The notes beneath the pieces were generated by a model, which saw only the letters and a list, made by a program, of their open reading frames with translations, had not been told where the DNA came from and did no database searches. A stretch of DNA of 64,000 nt, taken from contig OY253651.1 of NCBI GenBank assembly GCA_958009055.1, positions 434,001 to 498,000 of the forward strand, written 5' to 3'. Below, in pieces: positions 52,703 to 63,779 of this stretch. A program made the translations under genes and the position numbers. Position 1 is the first letter of the stretch. The number at the start of each line of letters is the position of its first letter. Origin of the DNA: Choricystis sp. odSpoLacu1. Lineage: Eukaryota > Chlorophyta > Trebouxiophyceae.

Positions 52703-55700
52703 TCAGGCTTTCCTGGACACCTTGCCCTCCGTCAGCTCCACCACCGCATCCGCCGCAGGCACAACACCATCATCCCCCTCCGTCGACCGCCGCATCATAG
52801 CGGCACTGATGCGGGCCCGCACGCGGGGCACCAGTGTCCTGTGCCTCTCCGGTCCGCCGTCGCCGCGCCCGAGCGCGCGCGCGGCAGCCAGCCGGGCCAC
52901 ACTCACGCACAGGTAGGACAGGCATCCGCCCGACGTGATGGCCCCCAGCACGGGCACTACAGAGAGGCGGGCGTCCCCGATGAAGCGGGCGGTGGTGGCG
53001 GTCACAGCGAGGCCACTGGCCAGCGCTGTCGCAGCCACCACCACGTGCGTCGCGGCCCCGCGCACCAGGCCCGCCGTGCTCCCCGTCTCCAGCATGCGGT
53101 CCAGGGCGGTGACAGAGAAACATTCATAACGCCACACGTCGGCGCGTTCGCCCCGGGTCGCCAGTTTGAGGAGGTGTGTTTTGCGTCCAGACACTGGATC
53201 CACCGCCGGCTCCCCCGCGTCGTGGGCGGCAATGCCGGCCTGCACCGCGGCCGCGATGGCGGGTGTGCGAATGGGGAAGCGGGCTTTGAAGCAGAAGGCG
53301 ATGGAGGCGGAGAGGACGGGCAGGGCAACGAAAGCAGCGGCAATAAACCCACGCACGCGCGCGGACTGGGGCTGGGACACGCCGTCCACAGGCGGCGCAA
53401 ACCCCAGCAAGTTGATGGCGGCCAGGGGCAGGGCGGAGGCCGGGATGGCCAGGAATTTTGGGATGATCGTCGCAAACACACAGAACGAGGCTTCGCAGCG
53501 CGCGCCGTGCAAAAACTGGTCGTAATCGATGACGTCTGCCAGGATGGAGTGAGTCAGGAAGGCGCCGCCAATGGGGATGCCGTTGAGGGCCATGAGGGCG
53601 ACGGTGAGGTAGGGGCGGCCGCCTGGGGAAGGAGGGGAGGGTGAGTTTGTCTTGTGCCTCTCTTTCTCCTCACATCACGCCCACACACATCCATCCCATC
53701 CACATCACTCACGTAGCGGCACCAAAAACAGCAGGTTCAGCGTCGTCGCCGCCGCCGACACGACGAGCCACACCCTAAACTTGCCCCACTTTCGCGACGC
53801 GGCCAACCACAGCGGTGCAGCCGCCATCGCCACCAGCAGCAGGCACATGACGCCCCCGCCCAGGGTGGCGGTGGGGTCCAGGGCGCGGCCCGCGGCCACC
53901 GCGGCGGGGCCGTCCGACTCGACGACGTAGCGAACGAAAAAGGGGGCCATGGTCAAAAGGGAGGACAGCCCCAGCCCTTCCAACGCCCAGGCAGCCAGCA
54001 ACGGCCTGAACGCCCCGTTTTTGAAGGCGCGCATCATGGAGGGGACCAAGGGCACCCTCTCCACCGCGTCGGGGGGGAGGGGGCGCTCCCGCACGCGCGC
54101 CGCGGCGATCAGGGCAGCCAGAACGTAGTACACGCCAAACGAGGTTGAAATGGCGGCGTACGCGCCCCGCTGGGCGGCCAGGGCGGGCATGGCGTAGCGC
54201 GTGAAGGTGGCGCAGGGGGTGGTGGACGGGCAGGCGGACGCACCACCGACGTGGACCAAGGAGGCACACGCGGGCGCAGGTGGCGGCGCTTGCCCCGTGG
54301 CCGCCACCAGCGCCGCCGAACACGCCGCCGTCACGCGCCCGATGGCGGCTTCAAAGCGGGGGGGCGCGCCCGCCCACCCGGGGGCTGGGTCGGAGGGGGC
54401 GGGGGTGCCGACGGCTGCTGCGAAACAGAATGAGCCGGATCCACCCGAGCACGCCTGCGCGGTGACACACCCACCTGCCGCGTCCCTGGGGTCGGCATAC
54501 GAGGGCGGCACGAGGCGGTAGATGCCGTGTGCGTCCCGGTGGGCGCCGACGGCCAGCCCCACGCACTCGACGCCGACTCTCAAAGCGCCGCGCGAGCGGA
54601 GAGCGAACGCCGCCAGCGCGGGCAGGGCGGCCGCAGCCAGCATGCCAGCCTGGTTGAACAGTTTGGCGATGAAGAAGACGCGGGAGCGCTCGGTGTAGTC
54701 GTCGGTGAGCTCGGGGCCCAGGGCCTGTGAGAGAGGGAAGGGTGGGTTGGTAAAAAAAGTGATTGCTTCTTTTTGTTTCACCCACCACCCACAGCACACG
54801 CCATTCACAATCTCTCCCTCACCTCATAAGGCACGTTGCACCACGTGTCCGCCAGGTAGAAGAAGAAGTAGGTGCCCGCAAACCAGGCGACCACGTGCGC
54901 GACGCGCGGGTCGTCCGGGCTCAACCGCCCCGCCAGCGCGGGCGGCAGGATCGAATGAGGCGGCGAAAAAAGCATGGCAAACAGCGCGCCATACACGAGG
55001 CACCCGGACAGTTGGTAGGGGCGGCGCCGGCCGTAGCGGGTGCGCGTCCTGTCGGACAGCCACCCCATGAGGGGGTCGGTGATGACGTCCAGAGACCGGG
55101 AGGCGGCGGTGAAGAAGGTGAGGAAGGTGAGGGGGGCGCCCAGGGACACGTAAAAGTCGACGAGGTAGACGTTGACCTGTTGGTGTGGGTGTGGAGGGTG
55201 AGAGGGAAAGCAGAGAGAGAGACGCGCCATCATAGTTCGTTCTCTCTCTCTCTTTCCATCGCACCAAAAACGACAGGCTCGTCGTGGCCAGCGCGGGGGC
55301 GCCGTACGCCAGCTTGGTGAGCAGGGGCAGGCGGCCTGTGGGTGTGGTGGTGTGGAGTGTGTGAAAAGAAGGCCTTGTGCAAGCCATCACAATCGAGCCG
55401 ACGGTTGGCGCCCGTTTCACCCGATGCAAAGTCCCACTGCACGCAGTCAATTGCATCCAACCCGTGCCAGCAGGCGGGAGGCGGCGGCGGCGGGCTGGTT
55501 TCCAACGGCGAGGTACCTGCGCCGCAGGCGCGCGCATTGGCATGTCGCGCCGCATTGGCGTGCGTGTTCCTTCCTCCTCCACCCACGCACCAACATACGG
55601 CCGCCCCCCGCTGTCCTCCGTCTTCACGTGGCCAGGCGTCAGGGGGGCCACGTCGGCGGGGAGAGGCTCCCCAGTCGCGTCCAGGTAGTCCGCGAGCAGC

Positions 55701-55778
55701 ACCGTGGTCGACGCGTCGAGCGGGGCGCCCAGGGAGGGGCGGCGGGCTTGGGGGGGGGGGGGGGAGGGGGTCGGTCAT
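52703..55778 (-). CDS. GPH-type (Na/melibiose-like) MFS transporter; frame broken at C15
   Basis: Multi-pass sugar:cation symporter-like membrane protein. Five exons: 55778-55591, 55335-55265, 55176-54823, 54724-53713 and 53622-52703; about 847 aa once one base is removed from a C15 run right after the start. Motifs: LPLLTKLAYGAPALATTSLS, FFTAASRSLDVITDPLMGWL and SDRTRTRYGRRRPYQLSG (the family RxGRR loop), NVPYEALGPELTDDYTERSR, GAFRPLLAAWALEGLGLSSL and SILADVIDYDQF. A 100-residue Ala/Pro/Cys-rich loop follows the sixth helix. It carries the most introns of any gene here. Substrate cannot be read from sequence. Confidence 0.82.
55750..55764. repeat. G15/C15 homopolymer breaking the transporter frame near the start
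   Basis: Fifteen G on the plus strand. With fourteen, the ATG at 55778 reads MTDPLPPPP straight into QARRPSLGAPLDASTTVLL, in frame with the transporter. Confidence 0.85.
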
Positions 55779-56087
55779 TGTGTGTGTGTGTGTGTGTGTG
55801 GAGGAGGCAACACGGTGCGGACGCGGGTCGGCGCGGCCCGATAACGAACCCTGTGGCGGGTCTGTGCATGTGGTCTCTCTCGTTTCTCTCTCGTTCGTCC
55901 TCACTCTCTCGCAGGCGTTCTTTTGCACGCCCACACACAAAACGCCGTGCACCCGCCCGCGCGAGTCGCGCTCCTCCCCCTCAGTCGCCTGGTCCATTCA
56001 CCACACGAACAGTCCAGATAGAGTGCGGTTTGCTGGGCCCCCATCGTGCACACTAACACACACCCCAGCACACTCCCCTCCCTCCAC
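55779..56087. promoter_or_regulatory. Divergent spacer with TG microsatellite
   Basis: 309 bp between the transporter and HECT-like genes, starting with a (TG)n run (55780-55800). Expected to hold both promoters; no TATA box recognised. No RNA gene seen. Confidence 0.4.
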
Positions 56088-58125
56088 ATGGGCGCCTGCC
56101 AGTCCTCTGCCGGCGTGTCCGTGCTGGCCTCCTCCTCCGACAACACAGAGTGTCGCGGCCTGTCGGACGGCAGTGAACCCGCCGCCCCGTTCTCGCCGCT
56201 CGCATCGGTGCGCAGCGCGCCGCGGCGTGCGCCCAACAGCGTGCTGGGCCTGGTGGACGGCAAGCCGGGCTATTTGGATGTCAAACAGTGGACCAGCAAC
56301 CTGGATGTGCCTGTCGTCAAGTGAGTGCGGGTGGGGAGAGGAGGAGGGTGGGGCGGGGGGCGTGGCCACTAGCCCAATTTGCACGTCGCTTTTCTCGCCT
56401 TCTTGGACACGGCCGCCGCGACACGCAGCCGTCTCCACGCCCAACTCTCACCGCGATGGCGTTTAATGGATGATGGATGCCGTTAGTGAGGGTCGAATGG
56501 CACGGAGAGGCGCGGCCGAGGCGAAAGCCGCGCCCCCCATCAGTGCATGTGGCCTCTCGGGCCGAACGGAGAAAAAACGTGCGCGGGCTCACCCACAAAA
56601 AACACACCTCCACCCTCTCCCCAGAGCCCGCGCCACCGCCCTCGAGCGCGGCATCAACTCTGTGCTCAACCCGGTGCTGGCCCAGTTGATGCCGTTGATC
56701 GCAGCCCACCCGCCTGGCGCTGCGCGCGTCGCGGCCGCGGCCGACGCGCTGCCCCGCGCGTCCGCCGCCGCCGCGGTCGGCCACCCCGCCGCCGCCACGC
56801 CCGCCGTCGTGGGCGGCATGCTGACCGTGTTGAACGCGCTGGCGGCAGCAGCAGCAACCTCTGCGCCCGTACCGCTCGATTTGTTTTCTGTGTCGAGTGT
56901 CGCAGCACTGGCATCGCTCGCGGCCGCTGCGGCCGACGCGGACGACGCGCCGTCGTCGCGCGGCCCGTCGGTGGATGAAGAGGCAGGTTCGCCCACTCAT
57001 AGCATGCCAGCAACACCGTCGTCGTCCACCGCCATCGACACCGCCCCCGGCGCTGCGTGGCGTGCGTGGACACGCTTGCTCTCCGCCTTTGCCACGACCC
57101 CCTCCTCCCTCGCCGTTGCGCTCGACCCCCCCTCCAAAGCCGCGCTCGCCGCCCTGGAGGCGCCAGCCCTGGTCACCAGTGGGCTGTCAGCTCCTGGGCG
57201 CGCCCACCGGCGTGTCGTGCGGCTGAGCGCGCCCGCGGGCGGCGCGCTGGCCGCGGTGGCGGCAGCGCTGGACGCTGGCGGCCTGCTGACTGGCGGTGGC
57301 TGTGGGCCCGCCTGCTTGAGGGTGGCGTTCACGGCGAACACGGATGCTTCAACTCTGCCGCTGCGCGGGCGGGCGGCCACGATGGCCCTGTTTGAGAGCG
57401 CGGGCGCAGAGTTGGTGGGGCTGACTGCCGGCAGCGCGCTCGCGCCGCCCCCGCCCGCCGCCGTCTTTGCGTTTCGCCCCTCTGCCAACGCCGTCTGGTT
57501 TGAGCCGGGCGCCCCTCCCTCCCCGGCCGCATCTGCCGCCTGCCGTGCTGCCGGCTGGCTGGCGGCACAGGCGGTCGCGACGCGCGCCCCCCTGGGCCTG
57601 CCGCTGCCGCCGACCCTGTTTGCTCGCGTCTTGGCGGGGCCCCTCTTCATCCCCACCCTGGAAGCGCTGGCCGACTTTGACCCCGCCGCCGCCGCCGCGG
57701 TGCGCGCCGCCGCCTGTGCCGAGGGTGGCGCCTACGCGGCCGCCTGTGCGGCGGCAGGGCTGGCCCCCACGACGCCGCGTCCGCTGTTTGCCGCGGCTGC
57801 CGCGAAAGCCGCCCTCATCGACGCCGTCGCCTGGCAGGTGGACGCTTTTGCGGAGGGGTGGTGGGCGGGGGCAGATAGACGGTCGCTAGCCCGTTGGAGG
57901 TGGACGCCCGCCGACCTGGCGGCGGTGGTGGGGGGCGACCCTCCGGCGCACGCGCGCGTGCTGCGAGTGCGCGCGGCTGCGGCCGAGCGGGCGGCCGCCC
58001 CACCACCGCCCCCCTCTGCTGCCGCGACCGCCCTGCCCCCGCTGCCGCCCCTGCGCAAAGCGGAGCGTGTGCCGGTGGGGGTGAAACTGACGGCGCGCGC
58101 CAGCGGGGGGGTGCTGATGAGTTAA
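56088..58125 (+). CDS. HECT-like protein lacking a recognisable catalytic C-lobe, N-terminally lipidated
   Basis: Two exons, 56088-56320 and 56625-58125 (577 aa). MGACQSS is a consensus myristoylation plus palmitoylation site. The second half resembles the N-lobe of HECT ubiquitin ligases: AACRAAGWLAAQAVATRAPL, LPLPPTLFARVLAGPLFIPT, LEALADFDPAAAAAV, then WQVDAFAEGWWAGADRRSLA and TPADLAAVVGGDPP. The sequence ends about 60 residues later with a Pro/Ala tail and no catalytic-Cys block (the usual LPTAHTC type). The match is by pattern and may be distant. An Ala-rich region sits between the N-terminus and the HECT-like part. Confidence 0.5.
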
Positions 58126-58200
58126 AAGTTTTGTTTGCTTTTTTTGTTTATTTGAATCCTGCATTTTTGACTCTCCCGTGTTTTTTCTTTATTGATGGCG

Positions 58201-58254
58201 CCTGCTTGGAGACAAGAGGACTCCATACCTGCTTGGAGACAAGAGGACTCCATA
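58201..58254. repeat. Perfect 27-bp tandem duplication
   Basis: The unit cctgcttggagacaagagga followed by ctccata occurs twice back to back, without mismatch. It lies in the 177-bp convergent spacer after the HECT-like gene. Perfect identity suggests a recent event. Confidence 0.9.
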
Positions 58255-58302
58255 GCTGTAAAACCCCTCATTATTTTTCCGTGTGTGCTTTTTTTTACTT
58301 TT

Positions 58303-59210
58303 CTACAGTTTGCCCTCCTTCTTGAGCTTTTTGATCGAGCGATCCACGTCGGCCTGCACCAGCTCATCCGCCCAGTGCAGCAGCGTCTGAGGATCGTAGG
58401 GAAGAGGGAGGAAAGGGAGGGCCATTGAGTTGGAGAGGTTGTGCGACGCCGAGGCCGTGTCGTCCACCCCTTCCCGAGACGGTGTGGGACGCCCGCCGCG
58501 TCCCTCCCCTCCCCTCCTCCCCCACTACTCACCTGACAAATGACGGGCGACACCCGAGCCGCCGCGTCCGCCCCCAGCCCCGCCCTCGCCAGCCGGTTGG
58601 CCAGCGTCACGCGCCACCGCCCCGTGTCGGACGCGACGCCCTTCCACCTGGCGATCTGGCGCGCGTCGTCATCGCAGCGCCGGCCCAAAAAGAAGTTGCA
58701 GTACCATTGGAAGTGTCCCCTTTTGTCGGGGCCGCACATCCAGCCCTTGGACTCCCAATACTCTTGGTCCTGCCCCGCGACGACGCCAAATTTGTTGACG
58801 GCGGCGTTGTAGCGGCGGCCAGCGTGGTGAGTGACGGGCAGCCCCTCAAACCACTCAGCTGGAAAGTTGTTGACATCGATGGGGACGCCGCCGCCAGGGT
58901 ACTTGAGGATGCCAGGCTTGCCGCCGAAACGGTTAAAGTAGATGCCGCCGAACGAGCCAGCCGCAATGACTTGCGCAGGCGTGAAGCGCGGGCGAAAGTC
59001 GGGGGCGTCAGGGAATATGAGGCGACCGGAGGGGTCGCGTGGCGGGTCGGCCGGCGCGGCGGGGCGCTCGCGTTTGACCGCGGCCGTCGTGGCGGCGCGT
59101 TTGCGGGGTGGCTGTACCGATGCCGGCTCCTGCTTGAGCTCCTGCTTGACTGTGACTGGTGCGCTGCGCTTGCGCGCCTGGCGGGAGGCCGCAGAGGCGG
59201 CGCGGCGCAT
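58303..59210 (-). CDS. Conserved protein of unknown function with WESKGW/FQWYC core
   Basis: Two exons, 59210-58533 and 58386-58303 (253 aa). After a basic, Lys/Arg/Ala-rich, nucleus-like N-terminus, a compact domain reads FTPAQVIAAGSFGGIYFNRF, EWFEGLPV, EYWESKGWMCGPDKRGHFQW, YCNFFLGRRCDDDARQIARW and RVSPVICQ, then after the intron TLLHWADELVQADVDRSIKK. I recall similar domains in fungi, algae and protists with no assigned role. The short last exon falls at a conserved Q/TLLHW junction, supporting the model. Confidence 0.7.
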
Positions 59211-59521
59211 AACAGGACGGGAATTGGAGCAACGAAGATGTGAGACGCCGTGTTTTATTTCTTTTTTCGACTCTCAAAAACGCAGGCGTTTTACACAAGA
59301 AAGGGCGTGGGTGCGTCCAGCGTGCGCTCTTGTTGACTCTCGTGACGTTTGTTTTGCACCACAAGGTGTAGAGAGAGGGGAGGGAGGGGAGGGGAAGGCA
59401 AAACCAGCACGTCTTGACGCGTTTTTAACCAGCGCTTTTTTTTCGTCGTTTATTCGTCGCTTGGGTGCGCGCTGGCTGCTTTTTCACGCGCGTGACGCGT
59501 GAACGGAAACGTTCATCCCCA
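59211..59521. other. Spacer between the unknown-function and FKBP genes
   Basis: 311 bp between two minus-strand genes. Mixed composition with short T runs; around 59484-59504 there is a run of near-palindromic CG-rich words (cacgcgcgtgacgcgtgaac). No gene recognised. Confidence 0.4.
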
Positions 59522-60236
59522 TCACTTAATGTCGATCAGCTCGACATCGAAGATCAGGTCCGCATTCGGGGGGATGACGCCGCCCGCGCCACGCGCGCCG
59601 TAGCCGTAGTCAGCGCTGATATTCAGCGTCGCGCGCTGTCCTTTCGACATCTTGCTGACCCCTTCATCCCAGCCGCGAATCACCTGGCTAAAGGCGTGTT
59701 TCGGGGCGTGTTTAGGGGGGGGAAGTTAGAAGAAGTGTTTTTTTTGTCATCACCACCAAAACACAAACAAAATCCGCTCCCCACACACTCACCCGACGCC
59801 GATCACGAATTTGAAGGGCTCGTTGCGGTCACGGGACGAGTCGAACTTCTGGCCGTTGGTCAGGGTGCCGGTGTAGTGCACGATGACGGTCTGGAAAGGA
59901 GGAAAGTGTTTCAACCCGGTGGGTTGTAAATTGGTGTGCGTGCTTTTTATCGTGCCCCGCACGCGCCGCTCACCCCTCTCCACCCCGGCACGTGCTTGTT
60001 GTGAGCCCACAGTGAGAAGGGGGGGGGTGGTTGCGGGTGGCACGAGCTTGCGGGGCAGTTCAAGACGCTGGCCGCCCCCAATGAAAACGCACCTGGCCCT
60101 TCTGCGGGAAGGTGGCGCCGTCGCCAGGAGACACGGTGTCGACAGAAACGCCCATCGCGCGGGTTGTGACGTGGAAGCGGCGGGCGGGGCGGGAGGCGGC
60201 AGCGAATGCGGGGCGAGAGAAGCGAGCAGCAAACAT
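59522..60236 (-). CDS. FKBP-type peptidyl-prolyl isomerase
   Basis: Proline isomerase of the FK506-binding type. Three exons: 60236-60093, 59890-59793 and 59687-59522 (135 aa). The FKBP core: [40 protein letters not shown] and [30 protein letters not shown]. Tyr, Phe, Asp, Val-Ile and Trp pocket residues are present. The leader [20 protein letters not shown] looks mitochondrial, so this may be an organellar FKBP12-like protein. The last acceptor is read as TTTAG, because the later AG would create a stop. Confidence 0.92.
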
Positions 60237-60312
60237 CGAGAGCAAAAGTGATCAAAACCACTCTTCACTCCGCTTTTCTTCCCCCCCCCCCCGCCCGACC
60301 AACCTCACAACC
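60237..60312. promoter_or_regulatory. Very short divergent promoter between FKBP and CFAP58-like genes
   Basis: Only 76 bp separate the two start codons, so the 5' UTRs and promoter elements must overlap. A C-rich run lies near 60281-60297. Likely a bidirectional promoter, by position. Confidence 0.45.
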
Positions 60313-61422
60313 ATGCCCCTCTACTCCGCCATCTCCGGCCTCACCCCCACCACATCCTCCTCCTCCGACGCCGACTGGGCTGCTGGCCTGCTGGACGGCG
60401 GCGACGCTGGGTCGACGCGCGTTGCCCCAACCGTGCCCGCTCGCGCGTCGGTCGACACGCAGACGCCGCAAGTGCCCCGCCGCCGCTGCCGCCCCAGCGC
60501 TGCGGCGGCAGCGCCTGCGTCGCCCTCCTCAAGCACTCTGGACGCCGTGCTGGCCGCCAACGCCGCCTTTGCGCGCCTGAAGCGTGAGCGCAAAATGGCG
60601 ACTGCGGCCGCGGCGGCCGCGACGGCGGACGCGGCCGCCGCCCGCGGCGAAGCGGCCGCGGCCGACCGGGCAGCGGCCGCCGCCCGGGCTGCCGCCGCGG
60701 AAACCGAGGCGCGCGCCACCAAGGCGGACGTGCGCGCCGCCAAGCGCGACGCCGAAACGGCGCGCGCGGTTGCGGCCGCCCGCGCCGCAAAAGAGCGCGC
60801 CTCGTCTTTGGAGATATCTCTTACTGCCGCCCGTGCCGACCTGGACGCCGCCGACGACGAGTCCCGCCGCCTCAAGCTCGCCGCCGGCGCCGCCGCGCGC
60901 GACGCGGCGGCTACGCGCGCGGGCGCGGCCGCGGCCGCCTCCCTGCGTCGCGAGGTGGCCACCCTGGCGGCCGCCCTGCTGGCTGAACGCACGCGGGCGG
61001 CGACATTGGAGGCGGAGCTGGAGACGCCGCGCAACATGCACCGGTGAGAGGGAGAGGTGGTGGTGGGGAGGAAACGTCGACGGCCCAGCTAAAAAAAGAA
61101 AAACTTAACCCTCCTCCCCCCCACCCACACTCTCTCCAGCTGGCGCGCCCTGTCAGGCACCGACCCTTCCACCCTGGACCTGCTGCTTAAAGTGCGCGCT
61201 CTGCAGCGCCGCCTGCTGGAGACCGCCACCGAGCGCGCGTTCGCCGACGCGGCCGCCGCGTCGGCTCGCGACGCCGAGGCCGCCGCGCGCGCCGCTCTGG
61301 CGCGAGCTCCCGGGCCGGGGGCGGCGGCAGAATTGTCCGCGCTGCGGGCTGCCGTGCGGGCGGCGGCCCGGCGGGAGGCGGCGCTGGAGGCGGAGGTGGC
61401 GGCGGTGGGGCGGGCGGCGTGA
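60313..61422 (+). CDS. Short CFAP58-like coiled-coil protein
   Basis: Two exons, 60313-61043 and 61140-61422 (337 aa). Most of exon 1 is an Ala-rich coiled coil. Exon 2 carries a block characteristic of cilia- and flagella-associated protein 58: MHRWRALSGTDPSTLDLLLK, VRALQRRLLETATE, then ARAPGPGAAAELSALR, matching HRWRKLEGSDP and ARQPGPEVAEQLS of CFAP58 as I recall them. Full CFAP58 is about 870 aa, so this copy is much shorter and more Ala-rich. It may be a reduced ciliary protein or a repurposed one. Confidence 0.6.
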
Positions 61423-61572
61423 AAAACGAGACTCTCTCTCTCTCTCTCTCTCTGTGACCCCTGCGTTGGGCTTGTGTGTGTGTCTTGCACGCTTTGGGCG
61501 CGGGGAGCACGCGTGTGTCTCCTATAAAATCGTTCCCTTTTCCACCAACCCTCTCTCCCTCTCTTTCTCTTC

Positions 61573-63550
61573 TCACACAACCTGGTACCCCTCCGCCGTC
61601 AGCCGCGCCCGCAGGCCGTGCTTGACGGGCTCCCCCTCGTCCACGTCCACGACGGCGGACACGGTAACTCCCGCCAGGGTGGCGTCGGCAATGAAGGACA
61701 CGTCGACCGGGAAGAAAGAGTCGGCGGGCGCCGCGGGAACAACAAACTCGGCCGACCCGCTGCGGTTGGAGTCGTCCACCAGGTCGATGGTCCACAGGAT
61801 GGCGCGCCGCTTGGCGTCGTAGCGCCAGTCGCCGTCCACGGTGTTGGCGCGGGGGGGGCCGGCGGAGGGAACGGCGACGACGACGTCACGGACATCGAAT
61901 GCTGCCCCACACTCGCACTCCAGGTTGAGGTAGGCTTCTGCGCCAGAAATCGAGGGCCAGCACGTGATGGTCAAAGGGAGGAGGGCTTCCGCGGGGGCAC
62001 CGGCGAGGCGCCACTTGAGGACACCGAGCGGCGCGCCGGGGGGGAAGGGGCGCGCCGCATCTTTCAACCGCAGCACCGAATCGCCCGCGTAGGCGGCTTT
62101 GTCGATGTTGGGGTGCGTCTTGAACGCAAAACCGGCGGCGGCGGCGGCGGTGGTGTCCACGGTGAGGGCGACGCGGCATGCGTCTGGCGCGTGGACGGCA
62201 AGGGACAGGGTGCCGCTAATCTCCACGCCCTCCACGCCGCCATCCTTGAGCAGGGTGGCAGCCACGCGTTCGTCCAGGGCCACGGTGAGTGGTTCGCCCG
62301 GGGGTGGGGGAGGGGGCGGGGCGGGGCCGCCCGCCGCCGCAGCTGCCGCGGCTGCTGCGGCCGCAGCAGCCACATCCACCCCTTCCGCCCTCAACGCGTC
62401 CGCCAGGGAGCGGCCACGGCCGCCGCCCGCGCCCAGCTGCAGGCCGCGGCGCGGGGCGGCGGCGACGGGGCTAGAGGAGGCTGGGGCGGGCGCCGCGGGG
62501 GGCGGGACGGCGGGGGCGCCGTAGCCACCAGCAATGGCAAACCCGCCGCCTCCGCCACCGCCGTAGCTGCCGCCACCGACGCCACCACCATATGGCACGC
62601 CGCCACCATAGCCCGGGCCGCCACCGCCGCCCCCAGACGGGCGCCCCGAGCGCGCGTCCGCCTTCGCGCGCTCGATTTCGGCCGCCTTCCTCTTCATCGC
62701 GTCCCGCGTGTCCGCCACCTTGCTCGCGATGATCATCTTGTGCAGCTTCTCCTCGTGCGACTCCATCTCGCACGCCGCCCGCACGGAAGTGGGGGTGGCG
62801 GCGTCGCGGATGCCGAGCGCTTCGTCAAAGGCGAAGAGCAGGTCAAAGGCGGCGTGGGCGACGCCGTCTTCGTCGACGGGATGGACGTAGTCGGGCACGA
62901 TCTGGGGTGGGTGGGTGTGTGGGTAGTGGGTGGAATGATGTGTCGTTGGCACACGGGCGGACCCACTCTATCTTCTTTTTTTCCTCCCCCCCACACGCAC
63001 CTTGGCCAGCAGGCGCAGCGTTTCCAGATCCTCCAGAATGTTGGACCCTTTGTTGGTGATGATGAGCAGGTAGAGTGACTGTGGAGAATGATGGTGGGAG
63101 GGTCGTGAGGGATTGCGTTTTTCGATCGCGCGTCGATGTTTGCCTCTCCGCCCCGCAGCGCGCCGCAACCCCTCGCGCCCCCCCCCCCCCCACACACACA
63201 CACACACACATCCCTCCACCAATTCCTCCTCAAACTCACTTCCAGCGGTTGGTACAGGTAGCGCACGTTCTCCGTCTCCACCACCGTGTGCTGCCGCGCG
63301 CCGCCCCCCGACGCGGCCAGCTTGGGCAGGGCAGCCAGGAGCCCCTCCACGCGGGCGCGCGTCATCTCCACAAACTGGCGGGAGACGAGGGCTGTGTGGG
63401 AAAGGGGGAGGGGAGGCGGTTGAGTGGGCAGAGAGAGGGAAAAAAACCGATGCGCGCAGCCATCGCGCGTCCCGCTCGCGTTTCCCTCCGTCCCGGGTCC
63501 AACTCACCACGCCCCGACTTGGACACGATGCTGGCGGCGAGGACGACCAT
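61573..63550 (-). CDS. ARCN1: Coatomer subunit delta (delta-COP)
   Basis: COPI coat adaptor subunit for Golgi-to-ER transport. Four exons: 63550-63508, 63391-63240, 63078-63001 and 62901-61573 (533 aa, family length). N-terminal longin domain: [71 protein letters not shown]. Then [11 protein letters not shown] and [19 protein letters not shown], a Gly/Tyr-rich linker, and the C-terminal mu-homology domain ([49 protein letters not shown]). All phases close. Three introns crowd the first 100 codons. Confidence 0.96.
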
Positions 63551-63779
63551 GGTGTGAGGGAGAGAGGGGGGGTCGCGGTGCAGGAGAGGGAAAGAGGCGC
63601 GCTCCGCACACCCGCGTTTTCTTCGGGCGGTCTGAGACGACCGCCCAAATTTTTCGGTTTCACTTCTCGCGTTTTCTTCGCGGTTGGGCGCGACGCGCGC
63701 CTGTGTCTGCGCACGCACACAGGCCTGCGCACTGTGCCAGGCGCTCACACACGTGCGCGCACGACCAGACCCTCCCCGC

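Noticed and set aside
61523..61529. TATAAAA box
   Set aside because: It lies between the 3' ends of two convergent genes, so it has no gene start to serve.
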